Part shown: positions 44,079 through 50,357 of the stretch, in pieces
How the letters are laid out: each line of letters starts with the position of its first letter
Numbering within the stretch: position 1 is the stretch's first letter
Origin: an uncultured Caryophanales bacterium
GTDB lineage: Bacteria > Bacillota_I > Bacilli_A > RF39 > UBA660
Direction: 5' to 3'
DNA: 50,357 bases
NCBI GenBank assembly: GCA_947168965.1
Contig: CAMVNW010000004.1
Span: 1-50,357 of the forward strand
The notes under the pieces: model-generated
Told to the model about the DNA's origin: nothing
Databases searched by the model: none
What the model saw: only the letters and a program-made list of their open reading frames with translations
Made by a program: the position numbers and the translations under genes

Positions 44079-44198
44079 TTATTTGATTAAGCTTTCTGGG
44101 CATTCTGGTTCGTCAAACATTACAAACATACAAGCTTTTGAACTTGTGTCAGCTAGAGCTCCACCAATGTTAGATAAAATATTAGCTAAGAATTCCAT
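44079..44198 (-). CDS. agrD: AgrD-like autoinducing peptide precursor
   Basis: This short gene is absent from the ORF track. On the minus strand it encodes 39 residues: an amphipathic leader MEFLANILSNIGGALADTSS, a core KACMFVMF and an acidic tail DEPECPESLIK. Known AgrD peptides have this three-part form. The core Cys forms a thiolactone after AgrB cleavage, and the tail resembles D/Y-E-P-E-x-P-E-E-L. Cys23 is the expected ring residue. Cleavage after Met27 or Phe28 would give a ring of five or six residues. KACMFV is close to the Listeria type (KACFMFV). A second Cys in the tail (ECPE) is unusual. AGGAGGT lies before the ATG. It is 32 bases after agrB. Confidence 0.9.
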   Translation of the reverse strand: MEFLANILSNIGGALADTSSKACMFVMFDEPECPESLIK

Positions 44199-44230
44199 AT
44201 TATACCTCCTTTTTATTCTCTATGTTTAAA

Positions 44231-44845
44231 TTAATAATTTAAACCATGTGTTTTAATGTATGTCTTATAGTTGTTATAAGGCATTTTAAATAATTTATAT
44301 GTAATTGGTGATATTAATATATTTTGTAGTATTGTTGCATAGAAGAAGCAATTTGATATGAAATTATCTTTTATTATTATTGAAAGTAGTATATATGTTG
44401 ATGCGATAATTGTTGAGAGTATTTTATAAATTCTTCTTCTTTTTTTATTTATTATAGGTTTTTTATGTGTATCTGCTGGTGAAAAAAGTGCGATACCTAT
44501 TATTGATAATAACCCTATTATTAGTTTTGTTGTTATATTTAGTTTTATGTATATTGCGATAAGTGGTATTCCTATGAATGACATTGTAGATGTTAGTAAG
44601 CATATCCAACTTTTTTTAGCGTGTATTCCAAATGATGGTGTTCTCATAATTGAGTAAATTATCATAAATATTAAATATTCTTTTGTAATTTTTAATATTA
44701 TGGCTATTGTTGTAATTACTATTAATTTGGTAATCATTAAGTATAATCCTTCTAGCCCATATTTTATTTCTGCAAGTTTTGTTTCATCTAGTTGTTTGTT
44801 TTGTTTAATTATTTCCATACATTTATCCAATACAAACTTCTTCAT
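44231..44845 (-). CDS. agrB: AgrB-like membrane endopeptidase
   Basis: Accessory gene regulator B is a membrane cysteine peptidase that cleaves the AgrD tail and closes the thiolactone. The 204-residue product has the motif RTPSFGIHAKKSWICLL, where the catalytic His and Cys are seven residues apart as in AgrB of Staphylococcus. About five hydrophobic helices surround it. The ribosome-binding site on the minus strand is AGAGGT. It is the first gene of the agrBD unit, transcribed toward agrAC, whereas the classic order is agrB-D-C-A on one strand. Confidence 0.93.
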   Translation of the reverse strand: MKKFVLDKCMEIIKQNKQLDETKLAEIKYGLEGLYLMITKLIVITTIAIILKITKEYLIFMIIYSIMRTPSFGIHAKKSWICLLTSTMSFIGIPLIAIYIKLNITTKLIIGLLSIIGIALFSPADTHKKPIINKKRRRIYKILSTIIASTYILLSIIIKDNFISNCFFYATILQNILISPITYKLFKMPYNNYKTYIKTHGLNY

Positions 44846-45149
44846 ATTTTTACCTCTTGATGCAAGTATAATTCTATTTTTTTTAATATTTTTTTATTTG
44901 TCGTTTAAGGTTATTTGAAGAGTTTTAATTATTGTTTTTTAATTTTATGTTAATTATTTTTATGTTTTGTGTATTATTCTTTTTTGTTTATGCTTTTAAT
45001 TTTTTTTGTGTATTTTACGCATAGTATAATGGTAATGTTGCACGGTAAAAAATATGTCGAATTTTGATGATTCGTTTTTATTGAATTTATTGTGTTAAAT
45101 GATGTATATTTTTAATGTAAGCGATTTTACTAGAAGGGAGATTTTTGAT
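44846..45149. promoter_or_regulatory. Divergent control region between agrB and csp, with csp leader
   Basis: These 304 bases hold no gene. On the minus strand TATACT about 20 bases before the agrB ATG is a possible -10. On the + strand a perfect TATAAT at 45025-45030 should start a csp leader of about 110 bases, long as in cold-shock genes. Within the leader CGAAT-TTTGATG-ATTCG followed by TTTTTATT (45058-45082) forms a terminator-like hairpin, which could act as a temperature-responsive or attenuator element. That last point is inference. Confidence 0.55.
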
Positions 45150-45362
45150 ATGAAAGGTAAAGTAAAATGGTTCAATAATGATAAGGGTTTTGGTTTCATT
45201 GAATATAAGGAGGGTGAAGATATTTTTGTTCATTATTCTTCAATATTGTCTAGTGGTTATAAGACTTTAGTTGAAGGACAATATGTTGAATTTGAACTTG
45301 TTAGAACTGATAAAGGTCTTCAAGCTAAAAATGTTGTTGAAATTAAAACTGCTTTGGTGTAG
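45150..45362 (+). CDS. Cold-shock protein (CspA family)
   Basis: Small nucleic-acid chaperone that melts RNA structure. The 70-residue OB fold has MKGKVKWFNNDKGFGFIEYKEGEDIFVHYSSI with RNP1 (KGFGFIEY) and RNP2 (DIFVHY). The ATG at 45150 follows GAAGGGAG. The track start at 45099 would add an atypical N-terminus. Its stop is within a terminator. Confidence 0.95.
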   Translation: MKGKVKWFNNDKGFGFIEYKEGEDIFVHYSSILSSGYKTLVEGQYVEFELVRTDKGLQAKNVVEIKTALV

Positions 45363-45375
45363 TAGTTTTTTTTTT
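45346..45375 (+). terminator. Terminator containing the csp stop codon
   Basis: AAACTGCT, loop TTGGTGT, AGTAGTTT (one G-U), then seven further T. The TAG stop at 45360-45362 straddles loop and arm. Confidence 0.8.
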
Positions 45376-45403
45376 GATATTTTTGTGAATTTTTTTTCTT
45401 TTA

Positions 45404-45433
45404 TGGACTTTACTTGTTTTATAATGGTATAAT
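45404..45433 (+). promoter_or_regulatory. Promoter of hpf
   Basis: TGGACT, 18 bases, TATAAT, with TGG before the -10 (extended -10). A second TATAAT lies at 45420-45425. Confidence 0.6.
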
Positions 45434-45453
45434 AATATTGGGAGGATGATATT

Positions 45454-45975
45454 ATGAAATTTAATATCCATGGAAAGAATATAGAGGTTACTGACGCAAT
45501 TAAGGGTTATGTTGAATCTAAGATTGGAAGAATTGAAAAGTATTTTAAGGATACTGATTTAACTGCTACTATTAATCTTAGAGTTCGTGGCAAGGAACAA
45601 ATTGTTGAGGTCACTATTCCTGCAAGTAAGATGGTTTTAAGGGCTGAGGAAAAGAATGTTGATTTATATGCAGCTATTGATTTGGTTTCTGATAAATTGG
45701 AAAGACAAATTCGTAAGAATAAAACTAAGGCTCGTAAGAATTTAAAACAAACTATTGTGTTTAATGATTTTGATGTTGATGCATCAGAGGACGTTGATGA
45801 TACAATTGTTAAGAGAAAAGTCATTGATACTAAACCTATGAGTGAGGAAGAAGCAATTTTACAAATGGAGTTAATTGGTCATGATTTCTTCTTATTTAAA
45901 AATGATAAAACTGGCGCTTTTTGTGTCGTTTATAAGAGAAAAGATACTGGTTATGGTATTTTAGAGGCAAAATAA
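45454..45975 (+). CDS. hpf: Long ribosome hibernation promoting factor
   Basis: Long HPF dimerises 70S ribosomes into inactive 100S particles in stress. The 173-residue product has the N-terminal S30AE domain (MKFNIHGKNIEVTDAIKGYVESKIGRIEKYF, residues 1-100) and the C-terminal dimerisation domain (KPMSEEEAILQMELIGHDFFLFKNDKTGAFCVVYKRKDTGYGILEAK). Placement just before secA is the usual Bacilli order. It has its own promoter and terminator. Confidence 0.96.
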   Translation: MKFNIHGKNIEVTDAIKGYVESKIGRIEKYFKDTDLTATINLRVRGKEQIVEVTIPASKMVLRAEEKNVDLYAAIDLVSDKLERQIRKNKTKARKNLKQTIVFNDFDVDASEDVDDTIVKRKVIDTKPMSEEEAILQMELIGHDFFLFKNDKTGAFCVVYKRKDTGYGILEAK

Positions 45976-45987
45976 TTGCCTTTTTTT
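45965..45987 (+). terminator. Terminator with hpf stop codon in the loop
   Basis: AGGCAA, loop AATAA (TAA is the stop), TTGCCT, then T-run. Confidence 0.9.
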
Positions 45988-46017
45988 CTTGAAATACTGT
46001 TATTTTTTATTTTTTTT

Positions 46018-46026
46018 TGATAAAAT
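46018..46026 (+). promoter_or_regulatory. Extended -10 promoter of secA
   Basis: TGATAAAAT (TGn plus TAAAAT) after a T-tract, about 40 bases before the secA start. The ribosome-binding site is AAAGGATGG. Confidence 0.6.
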
Positions 46027-46066
46027 GTTTAATGTACTAGGAAAAATGTAGAAAGGATGGGTCAAG

Positions 46067-48556
46067 ATGAATTTTTTTAAGAAGATATTTGACCATGAAT
46101 ATAAGGAATTACAAAAGTTTGAATCAATTGCTCGTGAGATTGATGCTTTGGATTCTGAATATAGTAAATTAAGTGATGAAGAATTAAAGGGGAAGACTCT
46201 TTTATTTAAGGAGAGACTTGCTAATGGTGAGACTTTAGAGGATATTAAGGTTGAAGCTTTTGCGACTGTTCGTGAGGCTGCTTATCGTACTATTGGTGAG
46301 AAACCTTTCTTTGTTCAAATTTTAGGTGGTTTAGCAATTCATTATGGTAATATTGCTGAGATGAAAACAGGTGAAGGTAAAACTTTAACTTGTACTATGC
46401 CTGCTTATTTGAATGCTTTAACAGGTGAAGGTGTTCATATTGTTACAGTTAATGAATACTTAGTTGGTGTTGCTGCTGATTGGATGGGAAAAGTTTATGA
46501 ATTTTTAGGTCTTACTGTTGGTAAGAATTATAGAGATTCTAGCATTGAAGAAAAAAAGGCTGCATATAATTCAGACATTATGTATTCAACTAATAATGAA
46601 ATTGGTTTTGATTATTTGAGAGATAATATGGTTATTAAAGCTAGTGACCGTGTTATGAGACCTTTTAATTTTGTTATTGTTGATGAGGTTGACTCTATTT
46701 TAATTGATGAGGCTAGAACTCCATTAATTATTTCTGGTGGGTCTATGCATTCTGCAAATCTTTATAAACAAGCTGATAGTTTTGCAAAGAAATTAAAAGA
46801 AAATGACGGTTATGTTTATGATGAAAAGTTAAAGGCTGTTACACTTGATGATAAGGGTGTAAGTGAGGCTGAAAAGTATTTTAGAGTAAATAATTTATAT
46901 GATATTAATAATTCAACTTTAGTTCATTTTATAAATCAAGCGCTTCGTGCTAATTTTGCTATGAAGAGGGATTTTGATTATGTTGTTGAGAATGGTGAAG
47001 TAATTATTGTTGATCCATTTACTGGTCGTTTAATGAAGGGGCGTAATTATTCTGATGGATTGCATCAAGCTATTGAAGCTAAGGAAGGTGTTCAAATTCA
47101 AGAGGAAACTAAGACTTTAGCTACTATTACATTCCAAAATTTATTTAGAATGTATAAGAAAATTTCAGGTATGACTGGTACTGCTAAAACTGAAGAAGAG
47201 GAATTTAGAGATATCTACAACATGTATGTTATTCAAATTCCTACTAATAAACCAGTTATTCGTGAGGATTTTGGTGATTTATTATTTGCGACTAAAAAAG
47301 GTAAATATAAAGCAATTGTTAATGAAATTAAAGAAAGACATGCTAAAGGACAACCAGTATTAGTTGGTACTATTGCTGTTGAAACTAGTGAATTATTGTC
47401 TGATATGCTTAAGAAGGCTCATATACCTCATGAAGTATTAAATGCTAAGAATCATGCACGTGAAGCTGAGATTATTGCTAAAGCTGGTGAAAAAGGTGCT
47501 GTAACTATTGCTACTAATATGGCTGGTCGTGGTACTGATATTAAGTTAACTGATGAAGTTAAGGAATTAGGTGGTCTTGCTGTTATTGGTACTGAGCGTC
47601 ATGAATCTCGTCGTATTGATAATCAGTTAAGAGGTCGTAGTGGACGTCAAGGAGATCCTGGATTTTCTCAATTCTGTGTTTCTTTTGAAGATGATTTATT
47701 AGTAAGATTTGGTACTGATAGAGCTAAAACTATATTACAACGTGTTGGTTTTAATGATGAAATGTCTATAAGAAATAAAATGTTATCTTCTTCTGTTGAA
47801 ACTGCTCAAAAAAGAATTGAAGGTAATAACTATGATATGAGAAAGACAATACTTCAATATGATGATGTTATCAATAAACAAAGAGAAGTAATATATGGTA
47901 TGCGTAATGAAATATTAGATACTGATGATATTCATAGTGTTGTTGTAGAAATGATAAAGAATTATATTTCTTCATTGGTTGAAGATCATATTGAACCTGA
48001 AGGATATTTAACTTTAAATGATTTATCTGAGATAATTGAAGCTGTTAATCAAGTTGTTAAGACTGATATTTCAATGGAAGATTTAGATAATCAAAGTGCT
48101 GAAAGTGTTACTGATGTATTAAGTCAAAAAGTTTTATCTGAATATGATGAAAAATTATCTAGTATTCCTTCAGAAATTGTTTCTGAATTTGAAAAAGCTA
48201 TTTCTTTAAGAGTTATTGATACATATTGGATGGAACATATTAATACTATGAGTATTTTAAAAGAAGGTATTCATTTAAGAGGATATGCTCAAGAGAATCC
48301 TTTACGTGCATATACTACTGAAGGATATGAATTATTTGAAGATTTATTAGATACTATTGATAAGGAAACAACAACTTTCTTACTTAGAGCTGAGGTTAGA
48401 CAAAATGCAGAGAGAAAAGAAGTTGTTAAGGGTAAGGCTGCTGATGATGAATCTAAGGTAGCTAAGAAAACTCCTAAGAAATCTGAAAAAGTTGGTCGTA
48501 ATGATCCATGTCCATGTGGGAGTGGACGCAAGTATAAAATGTGCCACGGCAAATAA
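46067..48556 (+). CDS. secA: Protein translocase ATPase SecA
   Basis: SecA pushes preproteins through SecYEG with ATP. The 829-residue product has Walker A MKTGEGKTLTC near residue 103, DEVDSILIDEARTPLIISG near residue 207, the preprotein-binding domain, and the second helicase lobe with TNMAGRGTDIKL. The C-terminal zinc motif is GRNDPCPCGSGRKYKMCHGK (SEC-C, CxC...CH). Length is near the Bacillus enzyme. A second, diverged copy of this 3' end lies at 50052-50196, beyond the MFS gene. Confidence 0.98.
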   Translation: MNFFKKIFDHEYKELQKFESIAREIDALDSEYSKLSDEELKGKTLLFKERLANGETLEDIKVEAFATVREAAYRTIGEKPFFVQILGGLAIHYGNIAEMKTGEGKTLTCTMPAYLNALTGEGVHIVTVNEYLVGVAADWMGKVYEFLGLTVGKNYRDSSIEEKKAAYNSDIMYSTNNEIGFDYLRDNMVIKASDRVMRPFNFVIVDEVDSILIDEARTPLIISGGSMHSANLYKQADSFAKKLKENDGYVYDEKLKAVTLDDKGVSEAEKYFRVNNLYDINNSTLVHFINQALRANFAMKRDFDYVVENGEVIIVDPFTGRLMKGRNYSDGLHQAIEAKEGVQIQEETKTLATITFQNLFRMYKKISGMTGTAKTEEEEFRDIYNMYVIQIPTNKPVIREDFGDLLFATKKGKYKAIVNEIKERHAKGQPVLVGTIAVETSELLSDMLKKAHIPHEVLNAKNHAREAEIIAKAGEKGAVTIATNMAGRGTDIKLTDEVKELGGLAVIGTERHESRRIDNQLRGRSGRQGDPGFSQFCVSFEDDLLVRFGTDRAKTILQRVGFNDEMSIRNKMLSSSVETAQKRIEGNNYDMRKTILQYDDVINKQREVIYGMRNEILDTDDIHSVVVEMIKNYISSLVEDHIEPEGYLTLNDLSEIIEAVNQVVKTDISMEDLDNQSAESVTDVLSQKVLSEYDEKLSSIPSEIVSEFEKAISLRVIDTYWMEHINTMSILKEGIHLRGYAQENPLRAYTTEGYELFEDLLDTIDKETTTFLLRAEVRQNAERKEVVKGKAADDESKVAKKTPKKSEKVGRNDPCPCGSGRKYKMCHGK

Positions 48557-48596
48557 GCTCACAAAGCCTTATAAATAAAGGACTTGCGAGCTTTTT
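48555..48596 (+). terminator. Terminator of secA
   Basis: AAGCTC-A-CAA-AG-CCTT pairs with AAGG-AC-TTG-C-GAGCTT with internal mismatches, then TTT. The first arm begins in the last two bases of the stop codon. Confidence 0.75.
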
Positions 48597-48626
48597 CTTG
48601 ATTACAATTTTTAGGTAATTATACCT

Positions 48627-48664
48627 CAAAAAAGGCGTTTAGATAAGTTTTAGATAAGTTTTTT
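48627..48664 (+). repeat. Direct repeat copy 1 (secA side)
   Basis: CAAAAAAGGCGTTTAGATAAGTTTTAGATAAGTTTTTT, which itself contains a tandem TTTAGATAAGTT unit. It is nearly identical to the copy at 50225-50263. Confidence 0.85.
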
Positions 48665-48695
48665 ATCCTAAATCAACCTTTAAAAGACATGTGCA

Positions 48696-48704
48696 TGATA
48701 TAAT
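48696..48704 (+). promoter_or_regulatory. Extended -10 promoter of the MFS gene
   Basis: TGATATAAT, 18 bases before the ATG, with AAAGGAGTGG as ribosome-binding site. Confidence 0.6.
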
Positions 48705-48722
48705 TAATAAAGGAGTGGTTAT

Positions 48723-49913
48723 ATGAACAAAAACTATAAAAAAACATTATTGGCGTGTTATTTAGGATTTATTACACAAGCAATATCTGCTAATTTTGCC
48801 CCATTACTATTTATAACATTTTATAAAACATATAATATATCATTTGGGGAATTGGCTCTTATTCCTACTTGTTTCTATATTACACAGATTGTAATAGACT
48901 TTGCATGCACAAAATTTGTAGATAAAATTGGCTATAGAATAAGTATTATAATATCTGAAATAACCTCTGCAATTGGACTTATTGGTTTGGCAATCTTACC
49001 TAGTATTTTGCCTAACCCTTTTATAGGAATTATTATTTGCGTTATTATCTATGCTATTGGAAGTGGATTGATTGAAGTTTTATGTAGTCCAATAGTAGAA
49101 GCATGTCCTTTTGAAAATAAGGATGGAATGATGAGTTTATTACATTCATTTTATTGCTGGGGTGCAGTAGGAGTAATTTTAGGTTCAACATTATTTTTTA
49201 CAATATTTGGATTAGAACATTGGCGTATTTTAGCATGTATATGGGCATTAATACCACTTTTAAATGTATATAATTTTGCAACTTGTCCTATTGAACCTAT
49301 TGTAGAAGATGGAAAAGGAATGACTATTAAAGAACTCTTTAAGACAAATATATTTTGGATATTAATTGTCTTAATGGTTTGTGCAGGTTCATCTGAAGCC
49401 GTTATAGCTCAATGGTCTTCTGCATTTACTGAATCATCATTAAATGTTTCAAAAACTATAGGTGATTTAGTAGGACCATGTGGATTTGCATTTTTTATGG
49501 GACTAAGCAGAGTTTTATATGTAAAATTTAATAAAAAAATAGATTTGACCATATTCATGACATTTTCTGGACTTTTATGTTTTTGTTGTTATCTTTTAGC
49601 TGGATTAACCAATATTCCAATTTTAGGTTTAATTGGATGCATGTTATGTGGCTTTTCTGTTGGAATAATGTGGCCTGGATCCATAAGTATTTCTTCATCA
49701 ATACTTCCAAAAGGCGGGACAACAATGTTTGCTCTCTTAGCTTTAGCTGGCGATATGGGTGGATCGATGGGTCCTATGATAGTAGGAAATGTATCACAGA
49801 TTATGGGAGATAATTTGCAAATTGGTATTCTTTCAGGTATTGGATTTCCAATTATACTTGGCATAAGTGCTTTAGTAATAAGAAGATGGAAATTAAAAAA
49901 TATTCAAACATAA
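48723..49913 (+). CDS. MFS transporter, probably acquired
   Basis: Major facilitator protein of 396 residues with 12 hydrophobic helices. Motif A-like sequence VDKIGYRIS follows helix 2. The first half ends near ENKDGMMSLLHSFYCWGAVGVILG, a pattern of the fucose permease/YbjJ-like branch. Substrate unknown. Codon use differs from its neighbours, with many ATA, ACA, GCA and GTA codons where resident genes use ATT, ACT, GCT and GTT, and more C-ending codons. It lies between two copies of the secA 3' end and direct repeats, so transfer into this site is likely. Confidence 0.9.
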   Translation: MNKNYKKTLLACYLGFITQAISANFAPLLFITFYKTYNISFGELALIPTCFYITQIVIDFACTKFVDKIGYRISIIISEITSAIGLIGLAILPSILPNPFIGIIICVIIYAIGSGLIEVLCSPIVEACPFENKDGMMSLLHSFYCWGAVGVILGSTLFFTIFGLEHWRILACIWALIPLLNVYNFATCPIEPIVEDGKGMTIKELFKTNIFWILIVLMVCAGSSEAVIAQWSSAFTESSLNVSKTIGDLVGPCGFAFFMGLSRVLYVKFNKKIDLTIFMTFSGLLCFCCYLLAGLTNIPILGLIGCMLCGFSVGIMWPGSISISSSILPKGGTTMFALLALAGDMGGSMGPMIVGNVSQIMGDNLQIGILSGIGFPIILGISALVIRRWKLKNIQT

Positions 49914-50051
49914 CAATCTATTAATATTAAAGTGAAATTTTTATAAATCGTAATACTTAAGATTTTGTGACATATTAAATAGATTTTTTTAGATAAGTTA
50001 TTAGATAAGTTGTACGAAAAAAACTTACAATTATCAAACAAATAATTATAA
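49914..50051. other. AT-rich spacer with a third TTTAGATAAGT repeat
   Basis: No gene is visible after the MFS stop. TTTAGATAAGTTATTAGATAAGTTG (49988-50012) repeats the tandem unit seen in both long direct repeats. Confidence 0.6.
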
Positions 50052-50156
50052 GTTTTAAATAAAAAATACCAATTTAAAAGGAAAAAATTACTTGGTTGTT
50101 TTAATATTTTACCATGTGGCAGTGGTAAAAAATACAAACAATGTTGTGGTAAATAA
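50052..50156 (+). pseudogene. Duplicate, degenerate secA 3' end (SEC-C tail remnant)
   Basis: A short frame reads KRKKLLGCFNILPCGSGKKYKQCCGK and stops at TAA. It aligns with the secA end VGRNDPCPCGSGRKYKMCHGK, including PCGSG and the CC/CH zinc ligands, but the first Cys of the CPC pair is lost. It is not a recent copy of the local secA, because the tail (KQCCGK versus KMCHGK) and the following terminator differ. The minus-strand track ORF 49904-50173 is its shadow. Confidence 0.82.
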
Positions 50157-50161
50157 TGCTT

Positions 50162-50196
50162 AAACCCTTGCAAAATAAGACTTTACAAGGGTTTTT
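50162..50196 (+). terminator. Terminator after the SEC-C remnant
   Basis: AAACCCTTG, 15-base loop, CAAGGGTTT, then TT. It occupies the same place relative to the stop as the secA terminator. Confidence 0.8.
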
Positions 50197-50224
50197 GTAA
50201 TTCAACATTTTGAGTAATTTTTAT

Positions 50225-50263
50225 CAAAAAAAGGCGTTTAGATACGTTTTAGATAGGTTTTTT
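50225..50263 (+). repeat. Direct repeat copy 2
   Basis: CAAAAAAAGGCGTTTAGATACGTTTTAGATAGGTTTTTT differs from copy 1 by one extra A and two substitutions. It marks the right side of the MFS segment. Confidence 0.85.
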
Positions 50264-50357
50264 TGTTAATTTGAAACTTATTCAATCGCGATATAGTAAT
50301 CATGCGATCATTTAAATTTACAAGAGGAACGTATAATTTTATGATAAAATATTAGTA
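50264..50357. other. Right edge without recognisable gene
   Basis: The region holds the palindrome ATCGCGAT with a nearby GCGAT, plus TATAAT and TGATAAAAT boxes close to the edge. These may belong to the promoter of a gene that begins outside the window. Confidence 0.35.

Noticed and set aside
44700-44918. + strand ORF opposite agrB
   Set aside because: It is antisense to agrB, which has the catalytic motif and a ribosome-binding site.
48289-48562. Minus-strand ORFs at the secA end
   Set aside because: They are shadows of the SecA C-terminus in other frames.
49904-50173. Minus-strand 89-residue track ORF
   Set aside because: It is antisense to the SEC-C remnant; its Cys/His-rich look is a shadow of PCGSGKKYKQCCGK.
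1-50357. Mycoplasma genetic code (TGA = Trp)
   Set aside because: Tryptophan is read by TGG throughout, and TGA ends secY and truA in the correct place.

Overview
The window is a low-GC chromosomal segment from a Bacillota relative, probably a small-genome, Erysipelotrichia-, RF39- or Mollicutes-like member of the Bacilli. The ribosomal, sec and ECF gene order is Bacillus-like. TGA is a genuine stop (secY, truA), so the code is not the mycoplasma code. Almost every gene is on the + strand. The only clear minus-strand genes are an agrB/agrD pair. No tRNA, rRNA, CRISPR array or intact transposon was found.

Layout. (1) 1-8.6 kb: tail of an unknown gene, a SMUG2-like uracil glycosylase, parA-parB, an MscS channel, a DUF951 protein, an AbgT-type carrier, ychF, then a nucleotidyltransferase/membrane glycosyltransferase pair. 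(2) 8.6-9.7 kb: rpsF-ssb-rpsR behind a candidate S6:S18 leader. (3) 9.7-23.3 kb: the S10-spc-alpha superoperon behind an S10-type leader. It has no rpmD, and only a decayed C-terminal scrap of map lies between adk and infA. rpmJ, missed by the ORF track, is present. (4) 23.3-25.4 kb: an Asn-rich membrane protein, an anchored extracellular protein and a stand-alone GlmU-like acetyltransferase domain. (5) 25.4-30.3 kb: ecfA1-ecfA2-ecfT-truA-phosphoesterase, then rplM-rpsI. (6) 30.4-33.1 kb: a methyltransferase, an RluA-type pseudouridine synthase and an AI-2E-type permease. (7) 33.1-39.3 kb: a cluster of unrecognised genes (three in one operon, an 849-residue protein, a transposase-like HTH protein, a lipoprotein). 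(8) 39.3-44.9 kb: a P-type Ca2+ ATPase and a complete agr quorum-sensing module. agrA-agrC face agrB-agrD, and the 39-codon agrD is not in the ORF track. (9) 45-50.4 kb: csp, long hpf, secA, then an MFS gene of foreign codon style bracketed by a second, diverged copy of the secA 3' end and long direct repeats.

Two architectural themes run through the window. First, stop codons repeatedly sit inside the terminator hairpin of their own gene (at least 13 cases). Second, the next promoter often begins inside or right after that terminator. Many promoters carry an extended -10 (TGnTATAAT) with short leaders and GGTGAT-type ribosome-binding sites. In two cases (before rpsF and before rplM) a stop codon, a terminator arm or loop and the next -35 box occupy almost the same bases.

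The most novel candidates are the agr module with its unstudied peptide, the secA-tail duplication around the MFS gene, the map remnant with missing L30, and the unrecognised helical-repeat gene cluster.
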